A stretch of DNA of 35,056 nucleotides from Chitinophagales bacterium (GTDB lineage: Bacteria > Bacteroidota > Bacteroidia > Chitinophagales > Saprospiraceae), in contig JAAFJN010000015.1 of NCBI GenBank assembly GCA_013298845.1, positions 1 to 35,056 on the forward strand, written 5' to 3'. Positions 16,471 through 25,408 of this stretch are shown one piece after another (positions within the stretch are counted from its first letter, which is position 1; the number at the start of each line of letters is the position of its first letter). The notes beneath the pieces were generated by a model. That model ran no database searches and was not told where the DNA came from. It saw nothing but the letters and a program-made list of their open reading frames with translations. A program made the translations under genes and the position numbers.

Positions 16471-17985
16471 TTAATGGCGGAAGTGGCGGAAACCGGTCAT
16501 CACCATCGCCATGTCAAATTTATTGCAGGCATCCACGCTGTCCTGGTCTTTTACCGATCCTCCTGGTTGAATCACCGCCGTAATACCCGCTTCGTGGGCA
16601 ATTTCGACGCAATCGGGGAAGGGGAAAAACGCATCGGAGGCCATAACCGCGCCGTTGAGATCGAACCCGAAGGCTTTGGCTTTGGCAATGGCTTGGCGCA
16701 AGGCATCCACGCGCGAGGGTTGTCCGCAGCCCATGCCAATCAACTGGCGTTCTTTTACCAGCGCAATACCGTTTGATTTGAGGTGTTTTACGCATTTCAC
16801 CGCAAAAATCAACTCACCCACTTCTTTGGGTGTTGGCTGGCGGGTGGTAACGGTGCGCAAATCGGCTTCGGTTTCGGTTTTGAGGTCGGCATCTTGTTCG
16901 ACCACGCCGTTGAGGAGCGAACGGAAATTGCGTTTTTTAATTTCGAACGTTTTAATTTTCAACAAAATACGCTGTTCTTTCTTTTGGAGCAATTCCAGCG
17001 CATCGGGGGCGAAATCGGGCGCGATCAGCACCTCGTAAAACAGTTTATTAATTTCCTGCGCCGTGGCCAGGTCTACGGTAGAATTGCAAACAAATATCCC
17101 CCCGAACGCCGAAGTAGCGTCGCAGGCCAGGGCCGCCTGCCAAGCCTCCAAAAGGGTATGACGGCGGGCTACGCCGCAGGCATTGGTGTGTTTGAGGATG
17201 GCAAAACAAGGTTTACCCACCTGAAACTCGCGCATGAGTTGTACGGCCGCGTCAATATCCACGAGGTTATTGTACGAAATGGCTTTCCCGTTGAGTTTGT
17301 CAAAAATTTGGTCAAAATCGCCAAAAAACACCCCGGACTGGTGCGGATTTTCGCCGTAACGGAGAATATCGGAGCGGTGAATGGAGTATTTGAACGAAAT
17401 ATCGGTAGTGCCTTCGTTGAACCAGTTAAAAATGGCGATATCGTAATTGGAGGTCACCTTAAACGCCCGGCGCGCCAATTCGCGGCGGTCCTCTTCGGTG
17501 AGTTCGGTACCGTGCGCGTCGAGCATATCCAGGAAGAGTTTGTACTCGTCTTTGGATGCCACGACCGACACATCTTTAAAGTTTTTGGCGGCAGCGCGAA
17601 TGAGCGAAACCCCACCAATGTCAATTTTTTCGATAATATCATTTTCCACGTGGGTACTCGCAACGGTATCTTCAAACGGGTACAAATCCACGATGACACA
17701 ATCAATTTGTGGGATATTAAACTGCTCCAACTGCGCCAGGTGTCCTTCTTCGCGGCGGGCCAGCAAGCCCCCAAAAACGGCGGGGTGCAAGGTTTTTACC
17801 CGACCATCGAGGATACTCGGATAGCCGGTAAGCGACTCTACGGAAGTAACGGGGATGCCTAATTTTTCAATGTACGATTGCGTGCCGCCAGTGCTGTATA
17901 ACTGTACGCCAAGTTGATGCAAACGTTGGATAATGGGTTCGAGTCCGTCTTTAGAAAAGACAGAAATTAACGCAGAACGGAGCAT
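16471..17985 (-). CDS. purH: Bifunctional AICAR transformylase / IMP cyclohydrolase
   Basis: 504 aa, usual PurH length. Catalyses the last two steps of purine synthesis: formylation of AICAR with 10-formyl-THF, then ring closure to IMP, in the cytoplasm. The N-terminal MGS-like cyclohydrolase domain shows SVFSKDGLEPI, STGGTQSYIEKLGI and PSILDGRVKTLHP (residues 56-68). The AICARFT domain has RYGENPHQ (209-216), the catalytic pair Lys265-His266 in ILKHTNACGVA, ASDAFFPF and the C-terminal GFRHFRH. Monocistronic, with its own -7 element at 18034-18041 and a terminator at 16391-16438. Confidence 0.97.
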   Translation of the reverse strand: MLRSALISVFSKDGLEPIIQRLHQLGVQLYSTGGTQSYIEKLGIPVTSVESLTGYPSILDGRVKTLHPAVFGGLLARREEGHLAQLEQFNIPQIDCVIVDLYPFEDTVASTHVENDIIEKIDIGGVSLIRAAAKNFKDVSVVASKDEYKLFLDMLDAHGTELTEEDRRELARRAFKVTSNYDIAIFNWFNEGTTDISFKYSIHRSDILRYGENPHQSGVFFGDFDQIFDKLNGKAISYNNLVDIDAAVQLMREFQVGKPCFAILKHTNACGVARRHTLLEAWQAALACDATSAFGGIFVCNSTVDLATAQEINKLFYEVLIAPDFAPDALELLQKKEQRILLKIKTFEIKKRNFRSLLNGVVEQDADLKTETEADLRTVTTRQPTPKEVGELIFAVKCVKHLKSNGIALVKERQLIGMGCGQPSRVDALRQAIAKAKAFGFDLNGAVMASDAFFPFPDCVEIAHEAGITAVIQPGGSVKDQDSVDACNKFDMAMVMTGFRHFRH

Positions 17986-18033
17986 TTTTTATCAGAATAA
18001 GTAAAAATTGGTGAAATTATGCCGAAAGGCGCG

Positions 18034-18041
18034 CAAAGGTA
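18034..18041 (-). promoter_or_regulatory. purH promoter -7 element (TACCTTTG on minus strand)
   Basis: CAAAGGTA on the plus strand is a perfect TACCTTTG on the minus strand, 48 bp before the purH ATG, giving a leader of about 40 nt. The position of the -33 element (TTCG, 17 bp upstream) falls inside the heptamer array at 18045-18088. Confidence 0.65.
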
Positions 18042-18044
18042 CGA

Positions 18045-18088
18045 AAATAGTGAATAACGAATAGTGAATAGTGATAAACGAATAATCG
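18045..18088. repeat. Short heptamer-type array upstream of purH
   Basis: Degenerate units AATAGTG, AATAACG, AATAGTG, AATAGTG, ATAAACG, AATAATC, the same family as at 14833-14904. It abuts the purH -7 element. Confidence 0.7.
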
Positions 18089-18090
18089 TA

Positions 18091-18187
18091 GAGCCGCACG
18101 GCCGTGCGACTCCACACCCAAAATAAATAACCATACCCAAATGAAAATATATCCGAGCCGCACCGCCGTGCGACGCCACACCCAAAA
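18091..18187. repeat. Two REP-like palindromic units
   Basis: Units at 18091-18123 and 18155-18187 share GAGCCGCAC, a GC-rich centre, GCCGTGCGAC and the tail CCACACCCAAAA. The first has a perfect 14-bp palindrome CGCACGGCCGTGCG (18095-18108); the second a CGCAC/GTGCG stem. Between them is AT-rich DNA. They resemble dispersed REP elements; no transposase is nearby. Confidence 0.7.
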
Positions 18188-18197
18188 CAAACCAAAT

Positions 18198-18420
18198 TCA
18201 CAAAGCGTCGTTCAAACCATCATTAACGCCAACGGCGAACGCCGTTACGGCGGCGGCCACCAGAATCAAAATAAAGGCCGTGAGTACGCTGCGCACCGCT
18301 AAACCCCATTTAGAATAGTTTTTTGAAACCAATGGCCAATAACGTAAAAACAACGGTCACCAGAATATCTCCGGCCACTTTGTAGGTGTTGAGGACGATG
18401 TGTTCGCTGTAATCTACAGT
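18198..18420 (-). pseudogene. Probable frameshifted small membrane-protein gene
   Basis: On the minus strand, directly after the stop of the 335-aa gene, one frame encodes SEHIVLNTYKVAGDILVTVV then FTLLAIGFKKLF and stops at 18310. The +1 frame continues with KWGLAVRSVLTAFILILVAA and AVTAFAVGVNDGLNDAL to a stop at 18198. Removing one A from the A6 run between the frames joins them into GFKNYSKWGLAVRSV, a single two-TM protein with codon use like its neighbours. No ATG/GTG start precedes the first part, so the 5' end also seems lost. It could be a sequencing error, a slippery phase-variable tract or a decayed gene. Confidence 0.4.
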
Positions 18421-19428
18421 TTAAACAATGCGGGTGCATACATCTGCTATTTTTGCCCTTAAACGGGCATTAGAGGAACCATAACTAACAAAATTCACGT
18501 CCAAAGGTACATTTTTGAACTGAAGAACAACCTTTTGAATGGATTCCCAAATCCAGTTTTCATCGTTTCCAAATGCGCCGCCGCCCACCAAAGTCAAATA
18601 CAAGAGGTTCGAGCCGGTCGTTTGCAGGTTGCGAAGGGCCGCGTAAAAAGTGGCTTCGTAGGTCGCTTCAAGGATAATTCTGGCAAAACTTTCCCAGTAC
18701 ATCGCGTCCGTTGAATTGTAGGCCACCGGTAAAGCGGAGCAATAGATTTGAGATACGCGTTGCGGCTGTTCGGCGATGGTCACTTCGGTGTTCCACTGAA
18801 TTCCCACTTTTAACTTACCTTTTAAGTCCTCGCGTTCTTCGTCGGACAGTGCTTGTAATTTTTCATTAATGGCCAGCAAACCCGCTTGTGAAATAAGGGC
18901 ATAGCCGTTTTGCATGGTCCAAAGCGGCCGTTCATCGTCCTGAAGGTATTGGCCCACCAGTTCCAGGCAATCAATTTGTTTATGGGCGGTTTGGCCCAAT
19001 TGATCCCCCATTTCTACAAAATAATTGCGGTAAATGGTTCCCGCGCCGCAGGCAATGGCGCAGGCCGGACCTTGGGTATGGTCCAATTCGTAGCGGTCAA
19101 TACCTTGTTCGGGTGTAACATTTGGCTCCACCATTTCCAACAGATTAAACTGCGATGCCGCCTGAAACAAAGCGTTGGCATTATGGGGTAGCGTGTGCAA
19201 ATGCCGGACATTACCCACAATTTCGCCGAGGTTCAGCGCACCGTTATACGTCGTAAGTGCCGTCGTCTGGTGCTGCCTTAGTTCTTCCAAAGTGGCGATT
19301 TCCAACTTTCCGAAGGCAAATTTTTTCTGATTCACCGCCGAAACAAAGGCGTCCCCCTCTATCCGAAGGTGACGCCGGACGTTTTCGGGAGATTCTTCGT
19401 GAAAACCGGTTAATTTTTTAAACCACAT
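18421..19428 (-). CDS. Conserved protein of unknown function, macrodomain-like features
   Basis: 335 aa from ATG at 19426-19428; no signal peptide or membrane segment, so probably cytoplasmic. I do not recognise a named family with certainty. Distinctive blocks are NANALFQAASQFNLLEMVEP, GIDRYELDHTQGPACAIACG and AGTIYRNYF near residues 104-165, and LLYLTLVGGGAFGND near 275-289. The GGGAFGN motif near a hydrophobic strand, and the order of blocks, recall macrodomain or ADP-ribose-glycohydrolase folds, but this is a resemblance only. I recall similar proteins in protists, so horizontal spread is possible. It ends next to the membrane-protein remnant and starts 326 bp from the next gene. Confidence 0.75.
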   Translation of the reverse strand: MWFKKLTGFHEESPENVRRHLRIEGDAFVSAVNQKKFAFGKLEIATLEELRQHQTTALTTYNGALNLGEIVGNVRHLHTLPHNANALFQAASQFNLLEMVEPNVTPEQGIDRYELDHTQGPACAIACGAGTIYRNYFVEMGDQLGQTAHKQIDCLELVGQYLQDDERPLWTMQNGYALISQAGLLAINEKLQALSDEEREDLKGKLKVGIQWNTEVTIAEQPQRVSQIYCSALPVAYNSTDAMYWESFARIILEATYEATFYAALRNLQTTGSNLLYLTLVGGGAFGNDENWIWESIQKVVLQFKNVPLDVNFVSYGSSNARLRAKIADVCTRIV

Positions 19429-19476
19429 GCGTTTTTATTTTTAGATGCTTTTTTTGTAAAAAACAGGCTACTCATA

Positions 19477-19521
19477 TCTCATCACTATTCATTTTTCACT
19501 ATTCACTTTTCTCTCCTCACT
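19477..19521. repeat. Heptamer-type array
   Basis: Units such as TCACTAT, TCATTTT, TCACTAT, TCACTTT and TCTCTCC, the same family as the arrays at 14833-15030. Confidence 0.65.
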
Positions 19522-19525
19522 GTTC

Positions 19526-19613
19526 GCGCGAAATTGCATTTCGTGTGAAACGATCCATGCGGCTGTGCCGCAGCGTAGCCGCACAAAACAAACCAGCGTC
19601 CAGCGGCTTTTTT
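19526..19613. repeat. Cluster of hairpin-forming palindromes
   Basis: CGAAAT-TGC-ATTTCG near 19530-19544; TGCGGCT (19558-19564) with AGCCGCA (19577-19583); and AGCCGC (19577-19582) with GCGGCT (19603-19608) followed by T6. The last could be a plus-strand terminator but no plus-strand gene lies upstream. The remaining 19614-19694 shows nothing recognisable. Confidence 0.45.
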
Positions 19614-19694
19614 GCGTATCTTGGGCGTCTTTTAAGCATGTTTTTTTTGATGTATGATTAATGACGTATGATAGCAGACATTAGAAGTTTTTTC

Positions 19695-19757
19695 CTCCTC
19701 ACTCATCACTTTTCACTCATCACTTTTCACTCATCACTTTTCACTCATCTCTCATCA
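19695..19757. repeat. 14-bp tandem repeat overlapping a stop codon
   Basis: Three perfect copies of CTCATCACTTTTCA plus partial copies. The array reaches 19757 and its TCACTC motif supplies the TGA stop (19755-19757) of the 87-aa membrane protein on the minus strand. Confidence 0.8.
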
Positions 19758-20018
19758 CTCCCGCGTCACTAACCAATACACTAACCCCGCCAAAAGCGGC
19801 GCAATAGTCGAAATCAGCATGACCTGAAAATAGAGCCGAGGTACTTTTGTGCGCTCAATTCCTTCGGAGATCAGCGCAATAACCAATATCGCAAATACGA
19901 TAGGCGCAATAATTGTCGTTAATAGCGTCGCCACGTATTCGCTGGCAACCCACAACCCCAACCAAACCAGTATTTCAATCAAAAAAATTTCCAACAAAGA
20001 CAATTTAGGCAACGACAT
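19755..20018 (-). CDS. Small membrane protein, unknown function
   Basis: 87 aa with three predicted hydrophobic segments (about residues 8-27, 32-50 and 66-84), so an inner-membrane protein; the N-terminus is MSLPKLSLLEIFLIEIL. No recognised family. The start codon is 17 bp from the divergent DUF6794-like gene at 20036, leaving no room for separate promoters between them. The stop codon is part of the adjoining repeat array, so the C-terminus may have been trimmed or altered by the repeat. Confidence 0.65.
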   Translation of the reverse strand: MSLPKLSLLEIFLIEILVWLGLWVASEYVATLLTTIIAPIVFAILVIALISEGIERTKVPRLYFQVMLISTIAPLLAGLVYWLVTRE

Positions 20019-20035
20019 TCTTGTACCGATATTTT

Positions 20036-20590
20036 ATGTGTAAAAAATTGATTGTCAAAACATTCATCGTGCTTTTCGCACTGAATACTTTCACTATTTC
20101 AGCCGTGCAGGCCCAACCGGAACCCAAACCCGAAGGCCCGGCAAATACCGAAGAGGAATACCAAAAACGCTACAACGAACGAATCACCAAAGATAAGTTA
20201 CACGGCGTGTATATCCCAAAAAATCTGGACGATGCCTTCGCACAATTAGACAAAAGCATCTCTGCGGAGTCAAAAGAAAAAATTAAGACCATCCCCGAAG
20301 ACACCGTTGACGCTGCCCTGCGCAACCGCCTCGGCCGTTGGATGATTACCAATTGGTGCTTCTACGAAGGGTCGCGTTTCTCCCATTACCTCCGCAGCGC
20401 CGGGGTGACGTACCCCGATGATATGGCCGATTTTACCATTATCGCTTATCACCGACACCTCCACGGAAAACCCGTTGAACTGCGCGAATTGGCCAAATTT
20501 TACCGCGAAACCCGGAAAAAAGCCTTCGAAGCCGAAAAAAAAGAGGGCAAAGTCCTGAAAGAAGAAGTCCGCAAAAAACCTAAAAATTGA
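20036..20590 (+). CDS. Exported DUF6794-type protein
   Basis: 184 aa from the ATG at 20036, chosen because it begins a clear signal peptide MCKKLIVKTFIVLFALNTFT ending near AVQAQ; a TTG start 15 bp upstream is possible. Residues ~55-145 match the DUF6794 pattern as I remember it: IPKNLDDAFAQLDKSISAES, LGRWMITNWCFYEGSRFSHY, VTYPDDMADFTIIAYHRHLH and GKPVEL. The function of this domain is unknown. The C-terminus is Lys/Glu-rich. It is followed after 56 bp by the 1586-aa gene, probably co-transcribed. Confidence 0.8.
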   Translation: MCKKLIVKTFIVLFALNTFTISAVQAQPEPKPEGPANTEEEYQKRYNERITKDKLHGVYIPKNLDDAFAQLDKSISAESKEKIKTIPEDTVDAALRNRLGRWMITNWCFYEGSRFSHYLRSAGVTYPDDMADFTIIAYHRHLHGKPVELRELAKFYRETRKKAFEAEKKEGKVLKEEVRKKPKN

Positions 20591-20646
20591 TTCCCACTCA
20601 TCGCTTTATTTCAAACAATTCTCGTTTGTTTTGAATTTAATACAAC

Positions 20647-23600
20647 ATGAATAAACTCATTACTGCCTTTATCGTCTTGTTGGCCTGCTGCACTAACCTC
20701 TCGGCGCAAGACACGTTTTCGGACAACACCAATACTTTTATGGATCAATTGGACGGCTTTATGAATGCCTCCAAACGGCCCGATATGGCCGAATCCTTTT
20801 CCGTTTTAAAAAAAGCGCACAAATCAGCGCTCATTTCCGAAACGGATATGAAACGGGTCATCGCCCTCAGTAACCGCATGCGCGGGCTTAAAATGACGGC
20901 GTTTCCGTATTTCAAAAACTATATCAACGCCGTGTGCGGGGCCAGAACCAACCCCGACACCACCCTCTTTAACCGGTGGCATTCCGTGGCCGAAAAAACG
21001 CTGCAAAACGTCACGGCCGGTAAAATAAAACCCGTGGGTTTGTTCCTCGAATTCTCCGACGACCTGTTCAACAGCAGTGCCCTCCGCACCGGCGAAGGCG
21101 GCTCCGTTACCTGGAAAATCCGGGGTGGAAAATGGGATTTTGCGTACATAGATTCCAGTGGTCAGGCCATTTTAAACTGCCTCAATGTCAACCTCGCGGG
21201 CGTGCGCAAAAACGACTCGGTGGCCATTTACAACACATCGGGCACTTATTTTCCCTATACCCTGAAATGGAAAGGACGCTCTGGAAAAGTAAACTGGCAA
21301 ACGGCGGGCCTCGACTCCACCGTGCAGGCCACTTTGGGTAATTATTTTATGGAGGTAAATACGCCTTTGGTCAAATGCGACACCGCCATGTTGTCGTATC
21401 CGCTGTATTTTCCCAACAAACTCATTGCCGGTAGTCTGCAACACAACATCGAATCGTCGGCAAAGGACAGTTCCGGTTCTTATCCGCGTTTTGAGTCTTT
21501 TGAAAAAACCCTCAAAATTGGCAAATTGGGCGAAGGTATCGAATACGAAGGTGGTCTTAAATTGTGGGGAAGTTCCATCTACGGACAAGGCGCACCCGGT
21601 CAGCCCGCCCGCCTGACGGTATTTAACAAAAAACGCGAAGAGGTTTTTGCCGGAAAATCGGATTTATTCCTCATTCGCCGCGAAAGCAGTATTGCCGCCG
21701 AAAGCGTGGATGCCCGCATGAAAATGAACGATGGCACCGAAATTATGCACCCCGGCGCAGTGATGCGACTTGATATTAAACGGCAAAACCTGGCCCTCGA
21801 ACGCGGACAAAAAGGCTCCCAAAAGAACCCGTTTTACTCCTCGTTTTACAATATGAACCTCACCGCCGAACGGATTGTGTACCACTTTAACCAGGATTCG
21901 CTGGAAATTGGGGCGCAAGTACCCGGTACCCGGGGTGGTGACCGCACCGTGTCGTTCGAAAGCAGTAAATTGTACGAACCAGCCACCATGATTCGCTTGC
22001 AAAACATTTCGAGCAAAAACCCCATCTCGTCGTTGTATTTGCTGGCCACGACCATTGGCAAAGATTCCAACGACGTATACGTGGTTTCGGATAATGATTT
22101 TGCCCGCGAATTGAATCCTTCCTGGGACAATTCCAATATTCAAACCATTTTAGCCCAAATGGTCGCCGAAGGTTTTATCAACTATTATTTTGAGGCCCAC
22201 AAAATTGTTATCCGCGAAAAACTCCTGCACTACGCCGAAGCCTACGCCGGAAAAACGGACTACGACGCCATCAAAATTCAGTCCACAACCAACCAATCGA
22301 ACGCCAGCCTCAACCTCAAAACCAAGGAGACCAACATTAAAGCGGTCAAAAACCTCGAATTGAGCGCGCGCCAACACGTGGCCATCATTCCGCAGGGCAA
22401 CCAATTGACCTTGTTGAAAAACCGCGATATGCGCCTTTCGGGTCGCCTTTTTGCCGGTTATGCCGTGTTTGAAGGCCGCGATATGGCCTTTAACTACGAT
22501 AAATTTGACGTTACGTTTGACTCCGTTAAAAACCTCGACTTTTATTTGCCCGTGGGCGAAAAAGACCTCAACACGGGTTTGAAAAAAGCCGGGGCCATGA
22601 ACTCTACCATCGAATACGTTTCCGGGGTATTGCTCGTGGACGCGCCCAACAACAAATCGGGTAAAGAAGACCTGGAAATGTTCCCTTCTATGCAGTCCAA
22701 AAAGAACTCGTTCGTGTACTACCAGCGCCCCGAAACGCAAAACAACGCTTATCGCCGCGATTCGTTCTTTTTTAAACTCGATCCGTTTTCGTTTAATGCC
22801 CTCGATAACTACAACCCCGAGGACCTGAAATTTAAAGGCGAAATGTGCCCCGCGCTCATTTTCCCCATCTTTAAAGAAACGATCGTGGTGCGTACCGAAG
22901 ACAAATCATTTGGTTTTATCCACAAAACACCCACCGCAGGCTACCCTACTTACGATAAAAAAGGGAAATTTGCGGGTACCGTTGACCTCAGCAACAAGGG
23001 GTTCCTCGGCAAAGGAACGGTAGAGTACCTCACCGCCGACATCGAATCGGAAGACCTTATTTTTAAACCCAAACAAATGACCGGTACGGCCAAAAAATTC
23101 TTCATGGAAGAAGACCGCGAGGGGGCCGTAAAAACCCCGCAGGCCAGTGGTCAGGACGTAAAAGTAAACTGGTTGCCTTTCCGCGACTCCATGTACGTAG
23201 AAAGTAAAGCGAAAGACTTTACCTTGTTCAAAGCCGACGGTTACGCCCACAAAGGCACCCTGATCCTCACGCCAACGGGTTTGAAAGGAAAAGGGGTATT
23301 TGAATGGGTGCAGGGTAAATTAACGTCCCGCCTGATTTCTTATGGTCCGTTCCAGGCTTCGGTGGATACGGGCGATATCCAGATTAAATCCATTACCGTG
23401 GCCGGTATCGCCCTCGAATCCAAAAACGTGGATGGCGAGTTGGATTTTGACAAACAACAGGCCCAGTTTAAAGCCAATACCGCCAACGCCAATACCGCCT
23501 TGCCGCTTGACCAATACGTTACTTCGATGAACGAATTTGATTGGGATATGAAGCAGCAAATCATCAATTTTAAAGCCGATCCCAATAAACCGGCGGTGTT

Positions 23601-25407
23601 TATTTCCACCGATCCCAACCGCGACAGTTTGCGTTTTACGGGTAAAACCGCGGTGTACGACATGAATACCAACCTGCTCAAAATTGGCGGTGTTGATGTC
23701 ATCAAATCCGCCGATGCCTTTATATACCCCGAAAACGGCGATATTCAGATTAAATCGGGCGGGGCCATGGAAGCGTTAAAAAATGCGCGTATTGTGGCCG
23801 ATACCATTAATAAATACCACACCATCAACCGCGCCGATGTGGTGTTGTCGGGTAAAAAAGACTACACCGCCAAGGGCTATTACCAGTACAATATTACCGG
23901 TTACGACCAGGAAGTTTATTTCGATAATATCATCGGCGAACGCGTGGGCGGCGGGGTAAAAAGCAAAAAAAATGTATTAACCACCGCCGAAGGTCCCATT
24001 AAAGAAGACGCCAAGTTCCGTTTGGGCGTAAAAACCCTGTTCCAGGGAAAAGTAAAATTGGAGGCCAAAAAACCCAATTTGCACTTTGAAGGTTTTGCCA
24101 AATTGGACGCCGACAAACTGCCCGGCAGCAACTGGTTTTTTGTGAATACCGACGTGGACAAAAACGACCCGTTGGTGCGCATTAAAAATTCCAAAAACCA
24201 GGCGGGCGACCCGCTCATTAGTGGTATTTATCTGAGCAAAGAAACCGGCGAATGTTATCCGCGTATTTTGTTGCCCGCTTACGCCCGCGTTGATCGCCCA
24301 TTGATTAACGTGCAGGACTTTTTCAAATACGAATCCGCCAACGACCGCTTTATTTTTGGCGACTCGGCCAAAATTGCCGGTAGTGCCCTGCGGGGTACCA
24401 AACTCACTTTTGATAACCGCGTAGGTACGGTGTTGGCCGAAGGCCCCATTGCCCTCGGTTCGGGCCTGAACTATATGACCATCAAAGCGGCGGGGAAATT
24501 GCGCACCGATTTCAATATTTCGGACAGTACCACCTACAAAATCACGGGAGAAGTCATGAGCGGCGCCGAGTTTTTCTTGCCGCCCAAAGTGATGGATGCG
24601 TTGCTCAACGGCATTAAAGCGGCCACTTACGACGCCCCCAACGCCATTTACACGGCGCAAAATGCGTTTTACCAGCAGGCCGTTCCGGAATTTGTATCCG
24701 ACCCTAAACTCGACGCGACGCTTTCGGCCGATTTGAAAAACAACCTGATTTTGTTGCCCAAATCCGATAATAAGTTTGCGTTTTTGTTGGGCAAACACAA
24801 TGTCATCTGGAACCCCGAATACCAATCGTTCCTGGGCACCGATGACAAATTGCCCATCGTGACCATTGGCGGGGAACAAATCAACAAAGTGCTCACGGCC
24901 TACATTGAATACAAAATGCCCAATACCGTTGCCGACGACGAGCCCATTGAGGATGAAGAAATGGAAGAGGAACAAACGGAAGAAGAAGACGAAGGCTACG
25001 ACGAAACGCCGGAAGATGAGTTGACCGAAGAAGAGAAAAAACAACGCGAAGAGGACAATAAAAAACGCGAAGAAGAGAAAAAAGCCGCCAAAGAAAAAGC
25101 GGCCAAAGAAAAAGAGGAACGCCTGCGGGTTGCCCGGGAAAAAGCCGAAAAACGCCGCACGAAAGGCGATGACCGCTTTTATTTGTACATCTCGGCCACG
25201 CCCGAACTTTGGTATTTCTTTGGTTACCAAAAAGGCACCATGAGTGTAGCGAGCAGCGATACTAAATTTAACGAAATTTTGGGGGCCATGAAACCCAAAG
25301 ACTTGCAGGTGAAAATGCCCGATGGCGAAACCTACGAGGTAATTCCGGTGAACCAAAGTGGTGCCGCTGCCTTTGTCAGCCGCGTTAAAGAAGGCCGGAA
25401 AATTTAG
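20647..25407 (+). CDS. Very large exported protein of unknown function
   Basis: 1586 aa with signal peptide MNKLITAFIVLLACCTNLSA-Q. No catalytic domain recognised. The body is dominated by beta-rich repeats in which short strands alternate with Gly turns, for example YDMNTNLLKIGGVDVIKSAD and FIYPENGDIQIKSGG, and FKGEMCPALIFPIFKETIVV. This recalls OstA/LptA-LptD or TamB-like beta-jellyroll or groove proteins, as inference only. A low-complexity acidic then Lys/Glu-rich stretch (about residues 1425-1507) precedes a ~75-residue C-terminal domain. No T9SS sorting domain or lipobox, so probably periplasmic or outer-membrane associated. Flanked by the DUF6794 gene and the ATP-grasp gene on the same strand. 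A long antisense frame opposite its 3' half is a shadow. Confidence 0.85.
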   Translation: MNKLITAFIVLLACCTNLSAQDTFSDNTNTFMDQLDGFMNASKRPDMAESFSVLKKAHKSALISETDMKRVIALSNRMRGLKMTAFPYFKNYINAVCGARTNPDTTLFNRWHSVAEKTLQNVTAGKIKPVGLFLEFSDDLFNSSALRTGEGGSVTWKIRGGKWDFAYIDSSGQAILNCLNVNLAGVRKNDSVAIYNTSGTYFPYTLKWKGRSGKVNWQTAGLDSTVQATLGNYFMEVNTPLVKCDTAMLSYPLYFPNKLIAGSLQHNIESSAKDSSGSYPRFESFEKTLKIGKLGEGIEYEGGLKLWGSSIYGQGAPGQPARLTVFNKKREEVFAGKSDLFLIRRESSIAAESVDARMKMNDGTEIMHPGAVMRLDIKRQNLALERGQKGSQKNPFYSSFYNMNLTAERIVYHFNQDSLEIGAQVPGTRGGDRTVSFESSKLYEPATMIRLQNISSKNPISSLYLLATTIGKDSNDVYVVSDNDFARELNPSWDNSNIQTILAQMVAEGFINYYFEAHKIVIREKLLHYAEAYAGKTDYDAIKIQSTTNQSNASLNLKTKETNIKAVKNLELSARQHVAIIPQGNQLTLLKNRDMRLSGRLFAGYAVFEGRDMAFNYDKFDVTFDSVKNLDFYLPVGEKDLNTGLKKAGAMNSTIEYVSGVLLVDAPNNKSGKEDLEMFPSMQSKKNSFVYYQRPETQNNAYRRDSFFFKLDPFSFNALDNYNPEDLKFKGEMCPALIFPIFKETIVVRTEDKSFGFIHKTPTAGYPTYDKKGKFAGTVDLSNKGFLGKGTVEYLTADIESEDLIFKPKQMTGTAKKFFMEEDREGAVKTPQASGQDVKVNWLPFRDSMYVESKAKDFTLFKADGYAHKGTLILTPTGLKGKGVFEWVQGKLTSRLISYGPFQASVDTGDIQIKSITVAGIALESKNVDGELDFDKQQAQFKANTANANTALPLDQYVTSMNEFDWDMKQQIINFKADPNKPAVFISTDPNRDSLRFTGKTAVYDMNTNLLKIGGVDVIKSADAFIYPENGDIQIKSGGAMEALKNARIVADTINKYHTINRADVVLSGKKDYTAKGYYQYNITGYDQEVYFDNIIGERVGGGVKSKKNVLTTAEGPIKEDAKFRLGVKTLFQGKVKLEAKKPNLHFEGFAKLDADKLPGSNWFFVNTDVDKNDPLVRIKNSKNQAGDPLISGIYLSKETGECYPRILLPAYARVDRPLINVQDFFKYESANDRFIFGDSAKIAGSALRGTKLTFDNRVGTVLAEGPIALGSGLNYMTIKAAGKLRTDFNISDSTTYKITGEVMSGAEFFLPPKVMDALLNGIKAATYDAPNAIYTAQNAFYQQAVPEFVSDPKLDATLSADLKNNLILLPKSDNKFAFLLGKHNVIWNPEYQSFLGTDDKLPIVTIGGEQINKVLTAYIEYKMPNTVADDEPIEDEEMEEEQTEEEDEGYDETPEDELTEEEKKQREEDNKKREEEKKAAKEKAAKEKEERLRVAREKAEKRRTKGDDRFYLYISATPELWYFFGYQKGTMSVASSDTKFNEILGAMKPKDLQVKMPDGETYEVIPVNQSGAAAFVSRVKEGRKI

Positions 25408-25408
25408 G

